DNA from: CAYPHY01 sp964410625
GTDB taxonomy: Bacteria; Chloroflexota; Anaerolineae; Promineifilales; Promineifilaceae
Direction of reading: 5' to 3'
Length of the DNA stretch: 64,000 bases
Assembly: GCA_964410625.1 (NCBI GenBank)
Contig: CAYPHY010000006.1
Span: 1 to 64,000, forward strand
Shown here: positions 1 to 7,963 of the stretch, piece after piece
Layout: each line of letters opens with the position of its first letter
Position numbering within the stretch: position 1 is the first letter of the stretch
Program-made: the position numbers and the translations under genes
The notes under the pieces: generated by a model
What the model saw: the letters and a program-made list of their open reading frames with translations, nothing else
Database searches by the model: none
What the model was told of the DNA's origin: nothing

Positions 1-249
1 GGCATCATCACGACACCATAACCGTTTTCACGGCCGACTATACTGCAAAGGCAAAACCTGCGTCATCCGCGTCTTATCCGCAAGCAATGCTTATTGCCCA
101 TCTGCGTAACCCTCTAAATCGAGTCATAGCGCTGCTATATTCGCGCCGCAATGCTTGCGCCAATTCAATGCTATTCAGCCCGATAAGCATTTGATGTGTG
201 TTTGCATACGATGATAATAAGCGGGTAGCACTTTTGGTATAGTGGGCTT

Positions 250-843
250 ATGATCAAGAACCAACTCATTTTCCTGGTGGCGACTTCATTGTTGCTCATC
301 GGTTGTCGTCGGCAGCCCATTTTGCCGCCGCTCCTTCCCACTCCAGCCACCCCACCAGCGACAATGGTCGTAACACCAACGGTCGCGCCCACGCCAACCC
401 CCGCTACGTTGCCAACGGCCGAACCAACAGAACCGCAGCCCATTCCGCCGAGCACGGCCGCGAACCCATTTAGCGGTACATTCGAGGGTATGTTGAATGG
501 AGATGAAGGGAGCAGCGCGCCGGTGACGCTAACGCTGGAACAGGATGGCCCATCGGTCAGCGGCACGATCACAGTAGGTGAGGGCTTATTGATTGATGGC
601 GGCAATTGCGGAGCAACGACCGTTCCCGCCGGGACACAATCAGCTAGCGGGGAAGTGGACACCACTACCCCCAATCATCTCGATGCAGAAGCAACCTTCA
701 CCGTCCAGAGCTTTACGATCACGCTCGATCTCGATGCCGACCTATCGGAGGACGGGCAAGCAGTAACGGCCGAGGCGACGATTGATCTCCCCTTCTTATG
801 CGGCCGTGATCCGGTGATTACCGGGACGTTTACCCGTATCTAA
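250..843 (+). CDS. Putative lipoprotein of unknown function
   Basis: A 197-residue exported protein. Residues 1-19 form a signal sequence ending in a lipobox (LLIGC, Cys19), so the mature protein should be lipid-anchored. Residues about 20-75 are a Pro/Thr/Ala-rich linker, and residues about 76-197 look like a compact beta-rich domain with alternating hydrophobic and polar strands. Two cysteines (in NCGAT and FLCGR) could form a disulfide. I do not recognise the domain. It stands alone, and a perfect 10-bp hairpin follows directly after the stop codon. The anchoring call is strong; the function is unknown. Confidence 0.75.
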   Translation: MIKNQLIFLVATSLLLIGCRRQPILPPLLPTPATPPATMVVTPTVAPTPTPATLPTAEPTEPQPIPPSTAANPFSGTFEGMLNGDEGSSAPVTLTLEQDGPSVSGTITVGEGLLIDGGNCGATTVPAGTQSASGEVDTTTPNHLDAEATFTVQSFTITLDLDADLSEDGQAVTAEATIDLPFLCGRDPVITGTFTRI

Positions 844-870
844 GTAGCACGGGTAAACAACCCGTGCTAC
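844..870. repeat. Perfect hairpin, GTAGC..GCTAC family
   Basis: GTAGCACGGG and CCCGTGCTAC form a 10-bp stem with loop TAAACAA, starting right after the lipoprotein stop. There is no T-run, so it is not a standard terminator. A longer relative lies at 6668-6723, and related GTAGCCCGGTTTGCC arms lie near 46430 and 57450. Confidence 0.8.
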
Positions 871-960
871 TGATTTAGATATGGGGTGTGAAGCCGTCGC
901 GCTTAGTAGAAGGGTCTCGGATCAGCAGGTTGAACTAAGAACCTCAAAGGTTTAGGAGGT

Positions 961-1755
961 TCATTCATCATCTGCTTCGGGGGGTATTTCGGAAAGCACT
1001 TCCGGTGGTATTTCTTCCTTGTCCGCCTCCGCTTCAGCGACCGCGGCGGGGTCAAGCAACGTAATACGGCGGAACGCTTCCGCGTATTTGAAACCGACCT
1101 TCTTGCCGCGCTCGCTGCTCCACTCCATAATCATCTGGCGCGGGTCCCAATCACCGAGCTGGCTCGTGTGTTTAAGCAGCGCTTCGATTTTTAAATCTAT
1201 CGTTTCGCTGATGTCCACATAGTAGTTGGGATCAGGCGTGAACGAGACAAAGACATAGTTTGGCTTGTGGCCGGTCAGCCCCTCGGCCGCCAGATCAGGA
1301 TAGAGCAGCGTCATTTCCGCTGCCGGAAACACCGCGTCAATGGCCGCCTGTGCCGCAGCGCGGTGGTCAGGGTGATTGATGTAATCGTCTGAAGGGAAAT
1401 ACATCGTCGGGTCGCCACAAACAACGACATTAGGCTTGTGTTGGCGAATCAGCCGCACCAGGTCTTTGCGCAACTCCAGCGTGGGTTGCAGAAAGCCATC
1501 ATGGTAGCCGAGAAAGACGCACTTCGCGCCGACGACATCGGCCGCCGCCGTTTGTTCAGCGCGGCGGATTTCGGCCAGCTTAGCGGCCGTCATCCCTTCC
1601 TCATGGCTGCCGACATTGCCGTCAGTAATCACCACATAGACTACTTCGCAACCGTTTTTCGCCCACTTGGCGGCCGTTCCCGCCACTCCAAACTCAATAT
1701 CATCAGGATGGGCATAGATAAACATCGCCCGCTCCGGTATATATGAATTTTCCAT
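961..1755 (-). CDS. PIG-L/LmbE family deacetylase
   Basis: A 264-residue Zn-dependent N-acetylglucosaminyl deacetylase-like protein. The family signature AHPDD is at residues 15-19 and NHPDH at 127-131; His16, Asp19 and His131 are the expected metal ligands. Relatives remove an acetyl group from GlcNAc-type substrates (BshB, MshB, PIG-L) or act on secondary metabolites, so the substrate here is not predictable. The C-terminus (after about residue 235) is an acidic tail. An AAGGTG-type ribosome binding site lies 9-14 bases upstream of the ATG. It is a single gene, with an inverted repeat behind its promoter side. Confidence 0.9.
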   Translation of the reverse strand: MENSYIPERAMFIYAHPDDIEFGVAGTAAKWAKNGCEVVYVVITDGNVGSHEEGMTAAKLAEIRRAEQTAAADVVGAKCVFLGYHDGFLQPTLELRKDLVRLIRQHKPNVVVCGDPTMYFPSDDYINHPDHRAAAQAAIDAVFPAAEMTLLYPDLAAEGLTGHKPNYVFVSFTPDPNYYVDISETIDLKIEALLKHTSQLGDWDPRQMIMEWSSERGKKVGFKYAEAFRRITLLDPAAVAEAEADKEEIPPEVLSEIPPEADDE

Positions 1756-1777
1756 GTACCTATCACCTTCTTACATA

Positions 1778-1868
1778 CAGTGGCTAGTGGCTAGTGACTA
1801 GTGATTAGTGGTTAGTGAATAGCTTCCCATTAATCACTAACCACTAGCCACTCCCCACTCTCCACTCT
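1778..1868. repeat. AGTGGNTAGTG-family inverted repeat
   Basis: The left arm is built of CTAGTGG/CTAGTGA/TTAGTGG words and the right arm of their complements (CACTAACCACTAGCCACT), giving a long imperfect hairpin between divergently transcribed genes. The same words recur at 4797-4886 and 45187-45280. Confidence 0.75.
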
Positions 1869-1963
1869 TTCTTCCCATTATCCAACAAAATGATATACTT
1901 GCCAGATTGATGACTGCAACCAAATTGGCTAAAAGCCGTAAGCAATAGGGTGTAGCAATGAGA

Positions 1964-2008
1964 TGCCTTATCCTTGATAAGGCAGGGACTTGTTGCGCCT
2001 TTTTTTTT
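1964..2008 (+). promoter_or_regulatory. Leader with two overlapping hairpins before the Ca2+ ATPase
   Basis: TGCCTTATC (1964-1972) and GATAAGGCA (1976-1984) form a perfect 9-bp stem. The AAGGC of the second arm (1979-1983) can instead pair with GCCTT (1997-2001), which runs into nine T residues (2000-2008). This arrangement resembles an attenuator, but the putative terminator stem has only five pairs. The function is inferred and weak. Confidence 0.3.
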
Positions 2009-2081
2009 GATAAAGAAAAATGAAGCAAGCTTCTGCTTCAAACTTCAACCCGTTTTGGGAGAGGAAAAAGAGAACGTACAG

Positions 2082-4793
2082 ATGAGTAGTTGGTATCAAC
2101 TAGACGCAAACGAAGTAGTAAGCGAATTAAGTTCAGGGCTAGAGGGGCTGTCTTCCTCTGAGGCTACCCAGCGGCTGGAGAAATATGGCCCGAATGAACT
2201 GATTGAGAAGGGTGCCAAAAACCCTCTTTTGATTATTTGGGACCAGCTTAGGGAACCAATGGTGCTGCTGCTGATCGGGGCGGCAATCGTTTCGCTGGCC
2301 CTGGGCCATTTCGAGGATGTGATCATCATTCTGGCGATTGTGGTGATCAATGCGATTATTGGTTTTACTCAGGAGTACCGCGCAGAACAGGCCATTGCCG
2401 CACTGAAGAAGCTGTCGGTTCCGACGGTAACGGTGGTGCGTGACGGCCGCCTCCAAGAGATTTCAGCGCGTGAACTCGTTCCCGGTGACATAGTGAAGCT
2501 GGAAACGGGTAATTTTGTCCCGGCCGACGGCCGTTTGCTCGAAAGCGTTAACCTGCGCGTACAGGAGGCGGCGCTGACCGGTGAATCGGAAGCGGTCGAG
2601 AAAACGATTGAGCCAATGGGGCAAAAAGACCTGGGAATTGGCGACCGGCTCAACATGATCTACATGGGGACAGCGGTTACTTATGGGCGAGGCACGGCCG
2701 TTGTTACCGACACCGGCATGAAGACGGAATTGGGTAATATCGCCGAAATGTTGCAAGGTGTGGAGGAAGAAGACACGCCACTGCAACGACGGCTGGCGCG
2801 GTTGGGCAAATCGTTGGCAGCGATTGCGATAGTGATCATCGGCATTGTGATTGTCCTGGGCTTGTTGCGCGGCGAAACATTGGATGAACTATTCCTGGTA
2901 GCAATCAGCATGGCCGTGGCCGTCGTGCCAGAGGGCCTTCCGGCCGTCGTCGCGATCACGCTGGCGTTGGGTTCGCAGCGCATGTTGAAGCGCAACTCCT
3001 TGATCCGTCGTCTACCGGCGGTCGAAACACTCGGCTCCGTCACTACTATCTGCTCTGATAAGACAGGCACGCTGACCCAGAACCGGATGACAGTGCAGTT
3101 GCTGGATGTGGTCGGTCAGACCCAAGATATCCGAACGCTGATGGATAGCAAAGGGCGTATTCAGGATGCTGAGTTACACCCCGAGGAGCCGGCGCATCAC
3201 CGGACTTTGAGTTTGCTGTTGAAGGCTGGGGCGTTGTGTAATGATGCCATTTTACAAACGGAACCGGACGGAACCCAACGGGTACTGGGTGACCCGACAG
3301 AGGGGGCGTTGGTGCTGGCGGCGGCCGAACTGGGATATAGCAAGGACACATTGGAAGCACGCTGGCCGCGTGTGGGCGAAGTCCCCTTTACTTCCGAGCG
3401 CAAGCGGATGACGACGATCCACCGCGTAGTGGTGGACAGCAGCGAAACAGAGGCCCCCTGGCGCGACGCGCCGTATGTCGCCTTCTGCAAGGGTGGAGTG
3501 GATAGCCTGTTGGATGTTAGCAACCGCATTTGGGAGGGAGATTCGATTCTGCCGATTGATGAGGCGATGTTGAAGCGTATCGTGGATGCGAATGAGGACA
3601 AGGCTAAGCAAGGACAGCGCGTTTTAGGCGTGGCCTACCGGCCTTTGAACACGCTCCCCGATCATCCAAGTGAGGAAGAGCTAGAAGACGACCTGATCAT
3701 CATCGGTCTGGTAAGTATGATTGATCCGCCACGACCGGAAGTGCAACGGGCGGTGGAGGTAGCTAAGGAAGCGGGTATCCGGTCGGTGATGATCACCGGT
3801 GATCATCCGCTAACGGCACGGCACATTGCCTATGAATTGGGCATCACCGACAGCGACCACTATTTGACTGGTCAGGATTTGGCACGGATGACTGTGCAGG
3901 AACTTGAGGAAGTCGTCGAAGATGTGGATGTCTACGCCCGTGTTTCGCCGGAACACAAGCTGAATATTGTCGAAGCATTGCAAGATAAGGGGCAGGTTGT
4001 GGCGATGACCGGCGACGGGGTGAACGATGCCCCGGCACTGAAGCGGTCGCAGATTGGTGTGGCAATGGGGATAACGGGGACGGATGTGTCGAAGGAGGCG
4101 GCCGATATGGTATTGTTGGACGACAACTTTGCCACCATTGTCGCCGCCGTCGAGGAAGGAAGGACGATCTATGACAACATTCGTAAATTCATCAAATATA
4201 CTTTGTCTAGCAATACGGGTGAGTTGTTTGTGATGTTGGTTGCACCTTTCCTGGGAATGCCCTTGCCCCTGTTGGCGGTGCAAATTCTATGGATCAACCT
4301 CGTCACCGATGGTGTTCCCGGTCTGGCATTAGCAGTCGAGAACTCCGAAAAGGGAACGATGAAGCGGCCGCCTTTCCACCCGCAGGAAAGTATCTTTAGC
4401 CGTGGTTTGGGATGGCAAATCCTTTGGGTTGGGATGTTGATGGGCCTTGTTTCGCTTATTGTTGGCTATATCTATTGGTTGCAAGACCCCAATGGTCCCT
4501 GGCAGACGGTGGTTTTTACTACGCTAACACTGGCGCAAATGGGCAATGCGCTGGCGATCCGCTCAAACACCGACCTGCTGGCGGAGATCGGCCTGTTTTC
4601 CAACCGCTTGATGGTCATTGCCGTTGTCACAACCTTCTTGCTGCAACTGGCGCTGATTTATGTGCCATTCTTACAGGGTTTCTTTGGGACCGAGGCCTTA
4701 TCGCTGCGGGATTTACTGATCGCACTGGCGGTCAGCACCATCGTTTTCTTTGCCATTGAAGTTAGCAAGCTAATTCGCCGGCGGCGAGCTTAG
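2082..4793 (+). CDS. P-type (type IIA, SERCA/PMR1-like) Ca2+-transporting ATPase
   Basis: A 903-residue P-type ATPase, counted from ATG 2082, which follows GGGAGAGGAAAAAG; an in-frame upstream extension to 1974 is unlikely to be translated. Visible motifs are TGES (residues 166-169, actuator domain), PEGLP in M4 (about 283-287), the phosphorylation site DKTGTLT (Asp326), KGG of the nucleotide-binding domain, and TGDGVNDAP (from residue 643, hinge). M5 carries SSNTGEL and M6 carries NLVTDG, matching the Asn/Glu and Asn/Thr/Asp calcium ligands of SERCA, so Ca2+ (possibly Mn2+) export is more likely than heavy-metal or K+ transport. It is monocistronic, with a hairpin-rich leader. Confidence 0.93.
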   Translation: MSSWYQLDANEVVSELSSGLEGLSSSEATQRLEKYGPNELIEKGAKNPLLIIWDQLREPMVLLLIGAAIVSLALGHFEDVIIILAIVVINAIIGFTQEYRAEQAIAALKKLSVPTVTVVRDGRLQEISARELVPGDIVKLETGNFVPADGRLLESVNLRVQEAALTGESEAVEKTIEPMGQKDLGIGDRLNMIYMGTAVTYGRGTAVVTDTGMKTELGNIAEMLQGVEEEDTPLQRRLARLGKSLAAIAIVIIGIVIVLGLLRGETLDELFLVAISMAVAVVPEGLPAVVAITLALGSQRMLKRNSLIRRLPAVETLGSVTTICSDKTGTLTQNRMTVQLLDVVGQTQDIRTLMDSKGRIQDAELHPEEPAHHRTLSLLLKAGALCNDAILQTEPDGTQRVLGDPTEGALVLAAAELGYSKDTLEARWPRVGEVPFTSERKRMTTIHRVVVDSSETEAPWRDAPYVAFCKGGVDSLLDVSNRIWEGDSILPIDEAMLKRIVDANEDKAKQGQRVLGVAYRPLNTLPDHPSEEELEDDLIIIGLVSMIDPPRPEVQRAVEVAKEAGIRSVMITGDHPLTARHIAYELGITDSDHYLTGQDLARMTVQELEEVVEDVDVYARVSPEHKLNIVEALQDKGQVVAMTGDGVNDAPALKRSQIGVAMGITGTDVSKEAADMVLLDDNFATIVAAVEEGRTIYDNIRKFIKYTLSSNTGELFVMLVAPFLGMPLPLLAVQILWINLVTDGVPGLALAVENSEKGTMKRPPFHPQESIFSRGLGWQILWVGMLMGLVSLIVGYIYWLQDPNGPWQTVVFTTLTLAQMGNALAIRSNTDLLAEIGLFSNRLMVIAVVTTFLLQLALIYVPFLQGFFGTEALSLRDLLIALAVSTIVFFAIEVSKLIRRRRA

Positions 4794-4796
4794 TAA

Positions 4797-4886
4797 GCAG
4801 CGGGCAGTGGATAGTGGGTAGTGGGCAGTGAACCAGCGGATAGAGAAGAAAGCCCAAAGCCCACTAACCACTGCTCACCGGACACT
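4797..4886. repeat. AGTGG/CCACT inverted repeat between convergent genes
   Basis: The left arm has GGGCAGTGGATAGTGGG words and the right arm CCCACTAACCACTGC. It lies between the ATPase stop and the convergent glutaminyl cyclase stop, where a terminator would be expected, but it has no T-run. Confidence 0.65.
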
Positions 4887-4889
4887 CGC

Positions 4890-5900
4890 TTATGGGCGAG
4901 GAACGATTTCAATTTCAAACAGCGTCGGCCATAGTTTGCCAGTGACGAAGAGACGGCCGTTTTCCTCATCATAAGCAATGCCATTCAGCACATCCACCGG
5001 CTGCTCCAGATTGCTGGTGTCGAGGAGGCCGGTCAGGTCAACCCAGCCCAGCACTTGCCCCGTCTCCGGCGAGATACGGGCGATACGGTCGGTCAGCCAG
5101 ACATTGGCCCAAATTTCCCCATTGATATACTCTAATTCATTCAACTGAATGACCGGCCCTTCGTTGTCGGAAACTTGGATGCGGCCGATCTCCTCCAGCG
5201 TTTCCGCGTCCCAAAAGTAGAGCGTCGAGGTGCCATCGCTCATGATCAGCCGTGAGCCGTCGTGGGTGATCCCCCAGCCTTCGGTGGGATAACTGAAGGT
5301 TTCCAGCAGTTCAAAGCTGTTTTGATCATAGATAAAGCCGGTGTTTTCCTGCCAGGTGAGCTGGAAGATGCGGCCATTAAGCACTGTGATCCCTTCGCCA
5401 AAGTATTCGGGCGAGAGTTCTTCCCGCTGAATCACCGTCCCCGTTTCCAGACTGACCAGGCGCAAGGAAGATTGCCCCCAAAGCCCTGTCCCTTCATATA
5501 AATTGCCATCTTCGATGTCCAATCCCTGAGTGAACGCTTCGGGATCGTGGGGGAAGGTGTTGACGATGTTGAAGGTGTAGACGGGTGGCGCGGAGGGCGT
5601 TGGTGATGGGGGTGGGGTGGGGGATTCGGCCGCTGTTGGGGTGGCGGCAATGGTGGGGGTAGGTGGGGTGGGTAGAGAAGTTGGGGTGGCGACCGTTGTC
5701 GCCGCTGGCGGAGCTTCTGCACCTGAGGTGGAAGCGATGATGATTGGGGCATTACTCTCGTTTTCTGCGGTGGAAAGGGCGGCCGTGGGAGCCAGTGTGG
5801 CCGGTTCCCCGCCTGGCAGCAAGCTGCAACCGGCGACGAATATGCTGGCTAGAAGCGCCAAGAGTCCGAACAGTATAGACAAACGGTTTAATCGTTTCAT
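4890..5900 (-). CDS. Glutaminyl-peptide cyclotransferase, lipoprotein
   Basis: Start chosen at 5900 because it gives a clean lipoprotein signal (lipobox VAGC, Cys25) and is preceded by GAGGAAAC. Residues about 30-115 are a Thr/Pro/Ala-rich linker. The remainder matches the plant/bacterial glutamine cyclotransferase beta-propeller family: FPHDPEAFTQGL, YEGTGLWG, GEGI, and a C-terminal NGIAYDEENGRLFVTGKLWP. Family members convert N-terminal Gln to pyroglutamate. The location is extracytoplasmic and membrane-anchored. The ATG overlaps the stop of the upstream gene (ATGA), which implies translational coupling with the PPDK_N-like protein. Confidence 0.9.
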   Translation of the reverse strand: MKRLNRLSILFGLLALLASIFVAGCSLLPGGEPATLAPTAALSTAENESNAPIIIASTSGAEAPPAATTVATPTSLPTPPTPTIAATPTAAESPTPPPSPTPSAPPVYTFNIVNTFPHDPEAFTQGLDIEDGNLYEGTGLWGQSSLRLVSLETGTVIQREELSPEYFGEGITVLNGRIFQLTWQENTGFIYDQNSFELLETFSYPTEGWGITHDGSRLIMSDGTSTLYFWDAETLEEIGRIQVSDNEGPVIQLNELEYINGEIWANVWLTDRIARISPETGQVLGWVDLTGLLDTSNLEQPVDVLNGIAYDEENGRLFVTGKLWPTLFEIEIVPRP

Positions 5901-6622
5901 GTTTCCTCGATGGGGATTGGGCAAATGTTCATCAGCCAGCAAACGTCACCATCATCAGCCCATTCGATAGCCCACTCCCCAGAGCCGAAGGTGCGGCGAA
6001 CACCGCGCAGTAGTTGTTGCAGTCGGCGGAGGTGGGAGGCGAATTGTTCATCGGGACGTTGCCAGCCACTTAATTTTGGTATCTCCAGCGCTTGTTGGGC
6101 AGCCAGGGAAGGATAATAGATGGTGTCGTTTGCGCTGTTGTCACGACTAACGGCCGTGCCATGTTCAGCCACTTCAATCATTTCCAGGAGCAGCGTATCG
6201 CGTCGCCAGGTGGGGTCCAGCGGGTTGGCTGCCGCCCAGACACGGCCGAGGGCCGTCGCAAGCTGCCGAGGACTGTTGGCGTCCGTAAGCGGAATGGCGA
6301 TGAAGCTTTCTTCGGGCGTCGGAAGCGCGACTGCCTGAGAATAAACGGTGCGGGCGATGACCGGCCGGTCAAAACGCGGCAACCGGACGCCCTGGTAGAG
6401 TGTGTCGCTCAGCCGTTGTGGATCAGGAAAGGCGAGACGGCCGTTTTCTATGACGACCAACCCCTCTTGCTCGGCAAGGCGATAAAAGAGGTCGAGGATA
6501 ACCGCCCCATTGGGGACGGGGAGGCGAGCGCGAGTAGCTTCATCAAGCAAGCACCCGCTTGCGCCAACCCCATTTCGTCGGGTGCGGCCGGAGCCAAGCC
6601 AGGCAAACATAGTCGTAGACAT
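5897..6622 (-). CDS. Degenerate PPDK_N (PEP/pyruvate-binding) domain protein
   Basis: About 241 residues from ATG 6622 (a second ATG at 6610 is possible; the AAGGGA touches the first ATG, so the start is uncertain). GASGCLLDEATRARLPVPNG resembles the start of the ATP/PEP-binding domain of PEP synthase or pyruvate phosphate dikinase, and the C-terminal AIEWADDGDVCWLMNICPI resembles the closing strand of that domain. The phosphohistidine and PEP-binding domains are absent, and the protein is shorter than a whole PPDK_N domain. It may be a reduced ATP-grasp relative with another role. Its stop overlaps the start of the glutaminyl cyclase gene. Confidence 0.55.
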   Translation of the reverse strand: MSTTMFAWLGSGRTRRNGVGASGCLLDEATRARLPVPNGAVILDLFYRLAEQEGLVVIENGRLAFPDPQRLSDTLYQGVRLPRFDRPVIARTVYSQAVALPTPEESFIAIPLTDANSPRQLATALGRVWAAANPLDPTWRRDTLLLEMIEVAEHGTAVSRDNSANDTIYYPSLAAQQALEIPKLSGWQRPDEQFASHLRRLQQLLRGVRRTFGSGEWAIEWADDGDVCWLMNICPIPIEET

Positions 6623-6667
6623 TCCCTTATTGTAGTAGATGGTACTGATCCGTCCAAAGCCTGCCCG

Positions 6668-6723
6668 TGTAGCGTGGGTTGTTACCCGCGTGACCCCGCG
6701 CGTGTAAACAACCCGCGCTACAG
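6668..6723. repeat. GTAGCG..CGCTAC inverted repeat
   Basis: GTAGCGTGGGTTGTTAC pairs imperfectly with GTAAACAACCCGCGCTAC. It is the same family as the hairpin at 844-870 (shared core GGGTTGTTTAC). Confidence 0.7.
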
Positions 6724-6747
6724 GATGATCCAATTTCAAAAGTGGTG

Positions 6748-6777
6748 TTGAAAAAAGGGGGTGAGATGGTGTAAAAT
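6748..6777 (+). promoter_or_regulatory. Sigma70-type promoter
   Basis: TTGAAA (6748-6753), an 18-base spacer, and TAAAAT (6772-6777). There is no coding sequence within 300 bases downstream, but a terminator lies about 85-110 bases on, so it may drive a small RNA. Confidence 0.5.
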
Positions 6778-6784
6778 AAGAGCG

Positions 6785-6890
6785 GAAGCTGGGTGAATGT
6801 GGGTTCAAAGCTTGTCAAACTCAGGGTGTCACCCTTCCCTTACATGAAAAACCTTCAGCAGGCGCGAATTTCGTTAAGCGCCTGTTTTCT
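6785..6890 (+). ncRNA. Candidate small RNA of about 105 nt
   Basis: Bounded by the promoter at 6748-6777 and an intrinsic terminator (CAGGCGC 6859-6865, GCGCCTG 6878-6884, then TTTT). Internal short helices are possible (AAGCT with AGCTT, and AGGGTG with CACCCT). It contains no plausible reading frame. I could not match it to 6S, SRP or tmRNA. Predicted from signals only. Confidence 0.4.
6859..6890 (+). terminator. Intrinsic terminator
   Basis: A perfect 7-bp GC-rich stem CAGGCGC/GCGCCTG with a 12-base loop, followed by TTTTCT. Confidence 0.65.
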
Positions 6891-7078
6891 GTAATGAGTG
6901 TCATGCTATACAGCCTTGCCCTGGATGGGCTACCTTGCGATTGTCCATTGCCTGCACTTAACAGGCAATCTCCCTCACCCGCCCCCCTAAACCTACCACA
7001 CCAAATACCTCTTGTTTATTCCCCGCACTGCGGTGATTCTGGCTTACAATGTTCGTTGTCGAAAGGAGTTGACAGATC

Positions 7079-7273
7079 ATGGCTAAAAAGAAAGTAACGT
7101 TGACCGAAGATCAAAAGCGTCGTAACGCTGAGATACTGGCTCGTCTGGAGGAGGAGCGGAGGCGACTTGTTGACGAAACAAGGGCGCTGCAACAACAGGA
7201 GCGGAGGCGGCCGGGCCGCAAGCGCAAGAAGAAGATGCTAGAGGATTTGGATTTGGCGATTGCCGCCGACTAA
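7079..7273 (+). CDS. Small charged coiled-coil protein, unknown
   Basis: 64 residues, preceded by a good AAGGAG 12 bases before the ATG. The sequence is almost wholly Lys/Arg/Glu with heptad-like Leu spacing (residues about 8-45), predicting one long helix, then a strongly basic patch (RRRPGRKRKKK, about 43-53). It could bind nucleic acid or be a small ribosome- or nucleoid-associated protein; no family is recognised. The strong RBS and the strong terminator behind it support it as real. Confidence 0.65.
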   Translation: MAKKKVTLTEDQKRRNAEILARLEEERRRLVDETRALQQQERRRPGRKRKKKMLEDLDLAIAAD

Positions 7274-7320
7274 GCAAGAAATTTCCAGCTTTATTCGATT
7301 TATTTGAAGCTGTTGTTCCA

Positions 7321-7357
7321 AACACCTGTGTAGCCAATCGGTTACACAGGTGTTTTT
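7321..7357 (+). terminator. Strong intrinsic terminator
   Basis: AACACCTGTGTA (7321-7332) and TACACAGGTGTT (7343-7354) form a perfect 12-bp stem with a 10-base loop and a T5 tail. Confidence 0.9.
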
Positions 7358-7523
7358 GTTATTCGGTTGGTTTAAAAGACGAGTCTTGCTCGAGGTGTGC
7401 TATGCAACTTCCTGGTGTGGATGGCGTACTAATGTTTAGTAAGGTGTAGAAATGTCGGCTCAATTCTGAGCAAGCATTGATACTGTTTAGCAGAATGTAG
7501 TAATCCATTGGAGGTAAGTAAAG

Positions 7524-7781
7524 ATGGGCATTATCAGTTGGATTATCTTTGGTGGGCTTGCCGGGTGGGTGGCAAGTATTATTACCGGCCGCAATGACCA
7601 GATGGGCTGCCTGGCGAATATTGTCGCCGGGGTTGTTGGCGCGTTCGTTGGCGGGGCACTCTATCGCTTTTTTACGGGCAATTCCTTTACCGCCACATTT
7701 GATTTGACCAGCTTTATTATCGCGGTGGTCGGCGCGGTAGTTGTCTTATTTGCCTTAAACTTGCTCACCGGCCGTCGCTAA
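7524..7781 (+). CDS. GlsB/YeaQ/YmgE family membrane protein
   Basis: An 85-residue protein of the transglycosylase-associated (YeaQ/YmgE) family. It has three hydrophobic, glycine-rich membrane segments (about residues 4-20, 29-46, 59-80) and the conserved opening GIISWIIFGGLAGWVAS. An excellent GGAGG (7510-7514) precedes the ATG. Members are small inner-membrane proteins linked to general stress responses, with unknown molecular role. It is monocistronic, with a bidirectional terminator downstream. Confidence 0.9.
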   Translation: MGIISWIIFGGLAGWVASIITGRNDQMGCLANIVAGVVGAFVGGALYRFFTGNSFTATFDLTSFIIAVVGAVVVLFALNLLTGRR

Positions 7782-7806
7782 GTAGATGGCGGCAAGTTTC
7801 TTGAGA

Positions 7807-7868
7807 AGAAACCGGGTTTCTTAGCTTTTACTAGACTGAACCGATTGCTCAATAGAAACCCGGTTTCT
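7807..7868. repeat. GAAACCGGGTTTC inverted repeat
   Basis: AGAAACCGGGTTTCT (7807-7821) and AGAAACCCGGTTTCT (7854-7868) are complementary. The same arms form the hairpin at 12436-12493. Confidence 0.8.
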
Positions 7869-7920
7869 ACGTACCTCTATGTCAACCACTTAGTGAGCAA
7901 CACCCCAAACCGTTTAGCTC

Positions 7921-7963
7921 AAAAAGAGCCAGGTGTCTATTAACAAACACCCGGCTCTTTTTT
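7921..7963. terminator. Bidirectional terminator between convergent genes
   Basis: AAAAAGAGCC-AGGTGT pairs with ACACCC-GGCTCTTTTTT across a short loop, with one mismatch. There is an A-run on one side and a T-run on the other, so it can act on both strands (YeaQ-like gene and lycopene cyclase). Confidence 0.8.

Noticed and set aside
1880..2081. Leader of the Ca2+ ATPase considered as a yybP-ykoY manganese riboswitch
   Set aside because: The conserved GGGGAGUA-type core of that class could not be found.
6785..6890. Candidate small RNA considered as SRP RNA or 6S RNA
   Set aside because: It lacks the GGAAGGAAGCAGC-like SRP tip and the long bulged helix of 6S RNA.
6894..7097. 67-codon frame upstream of the small charged protein
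   Set aside because: No RBS; composition unlike protein; it overlaps the well-supported gene at 7079.
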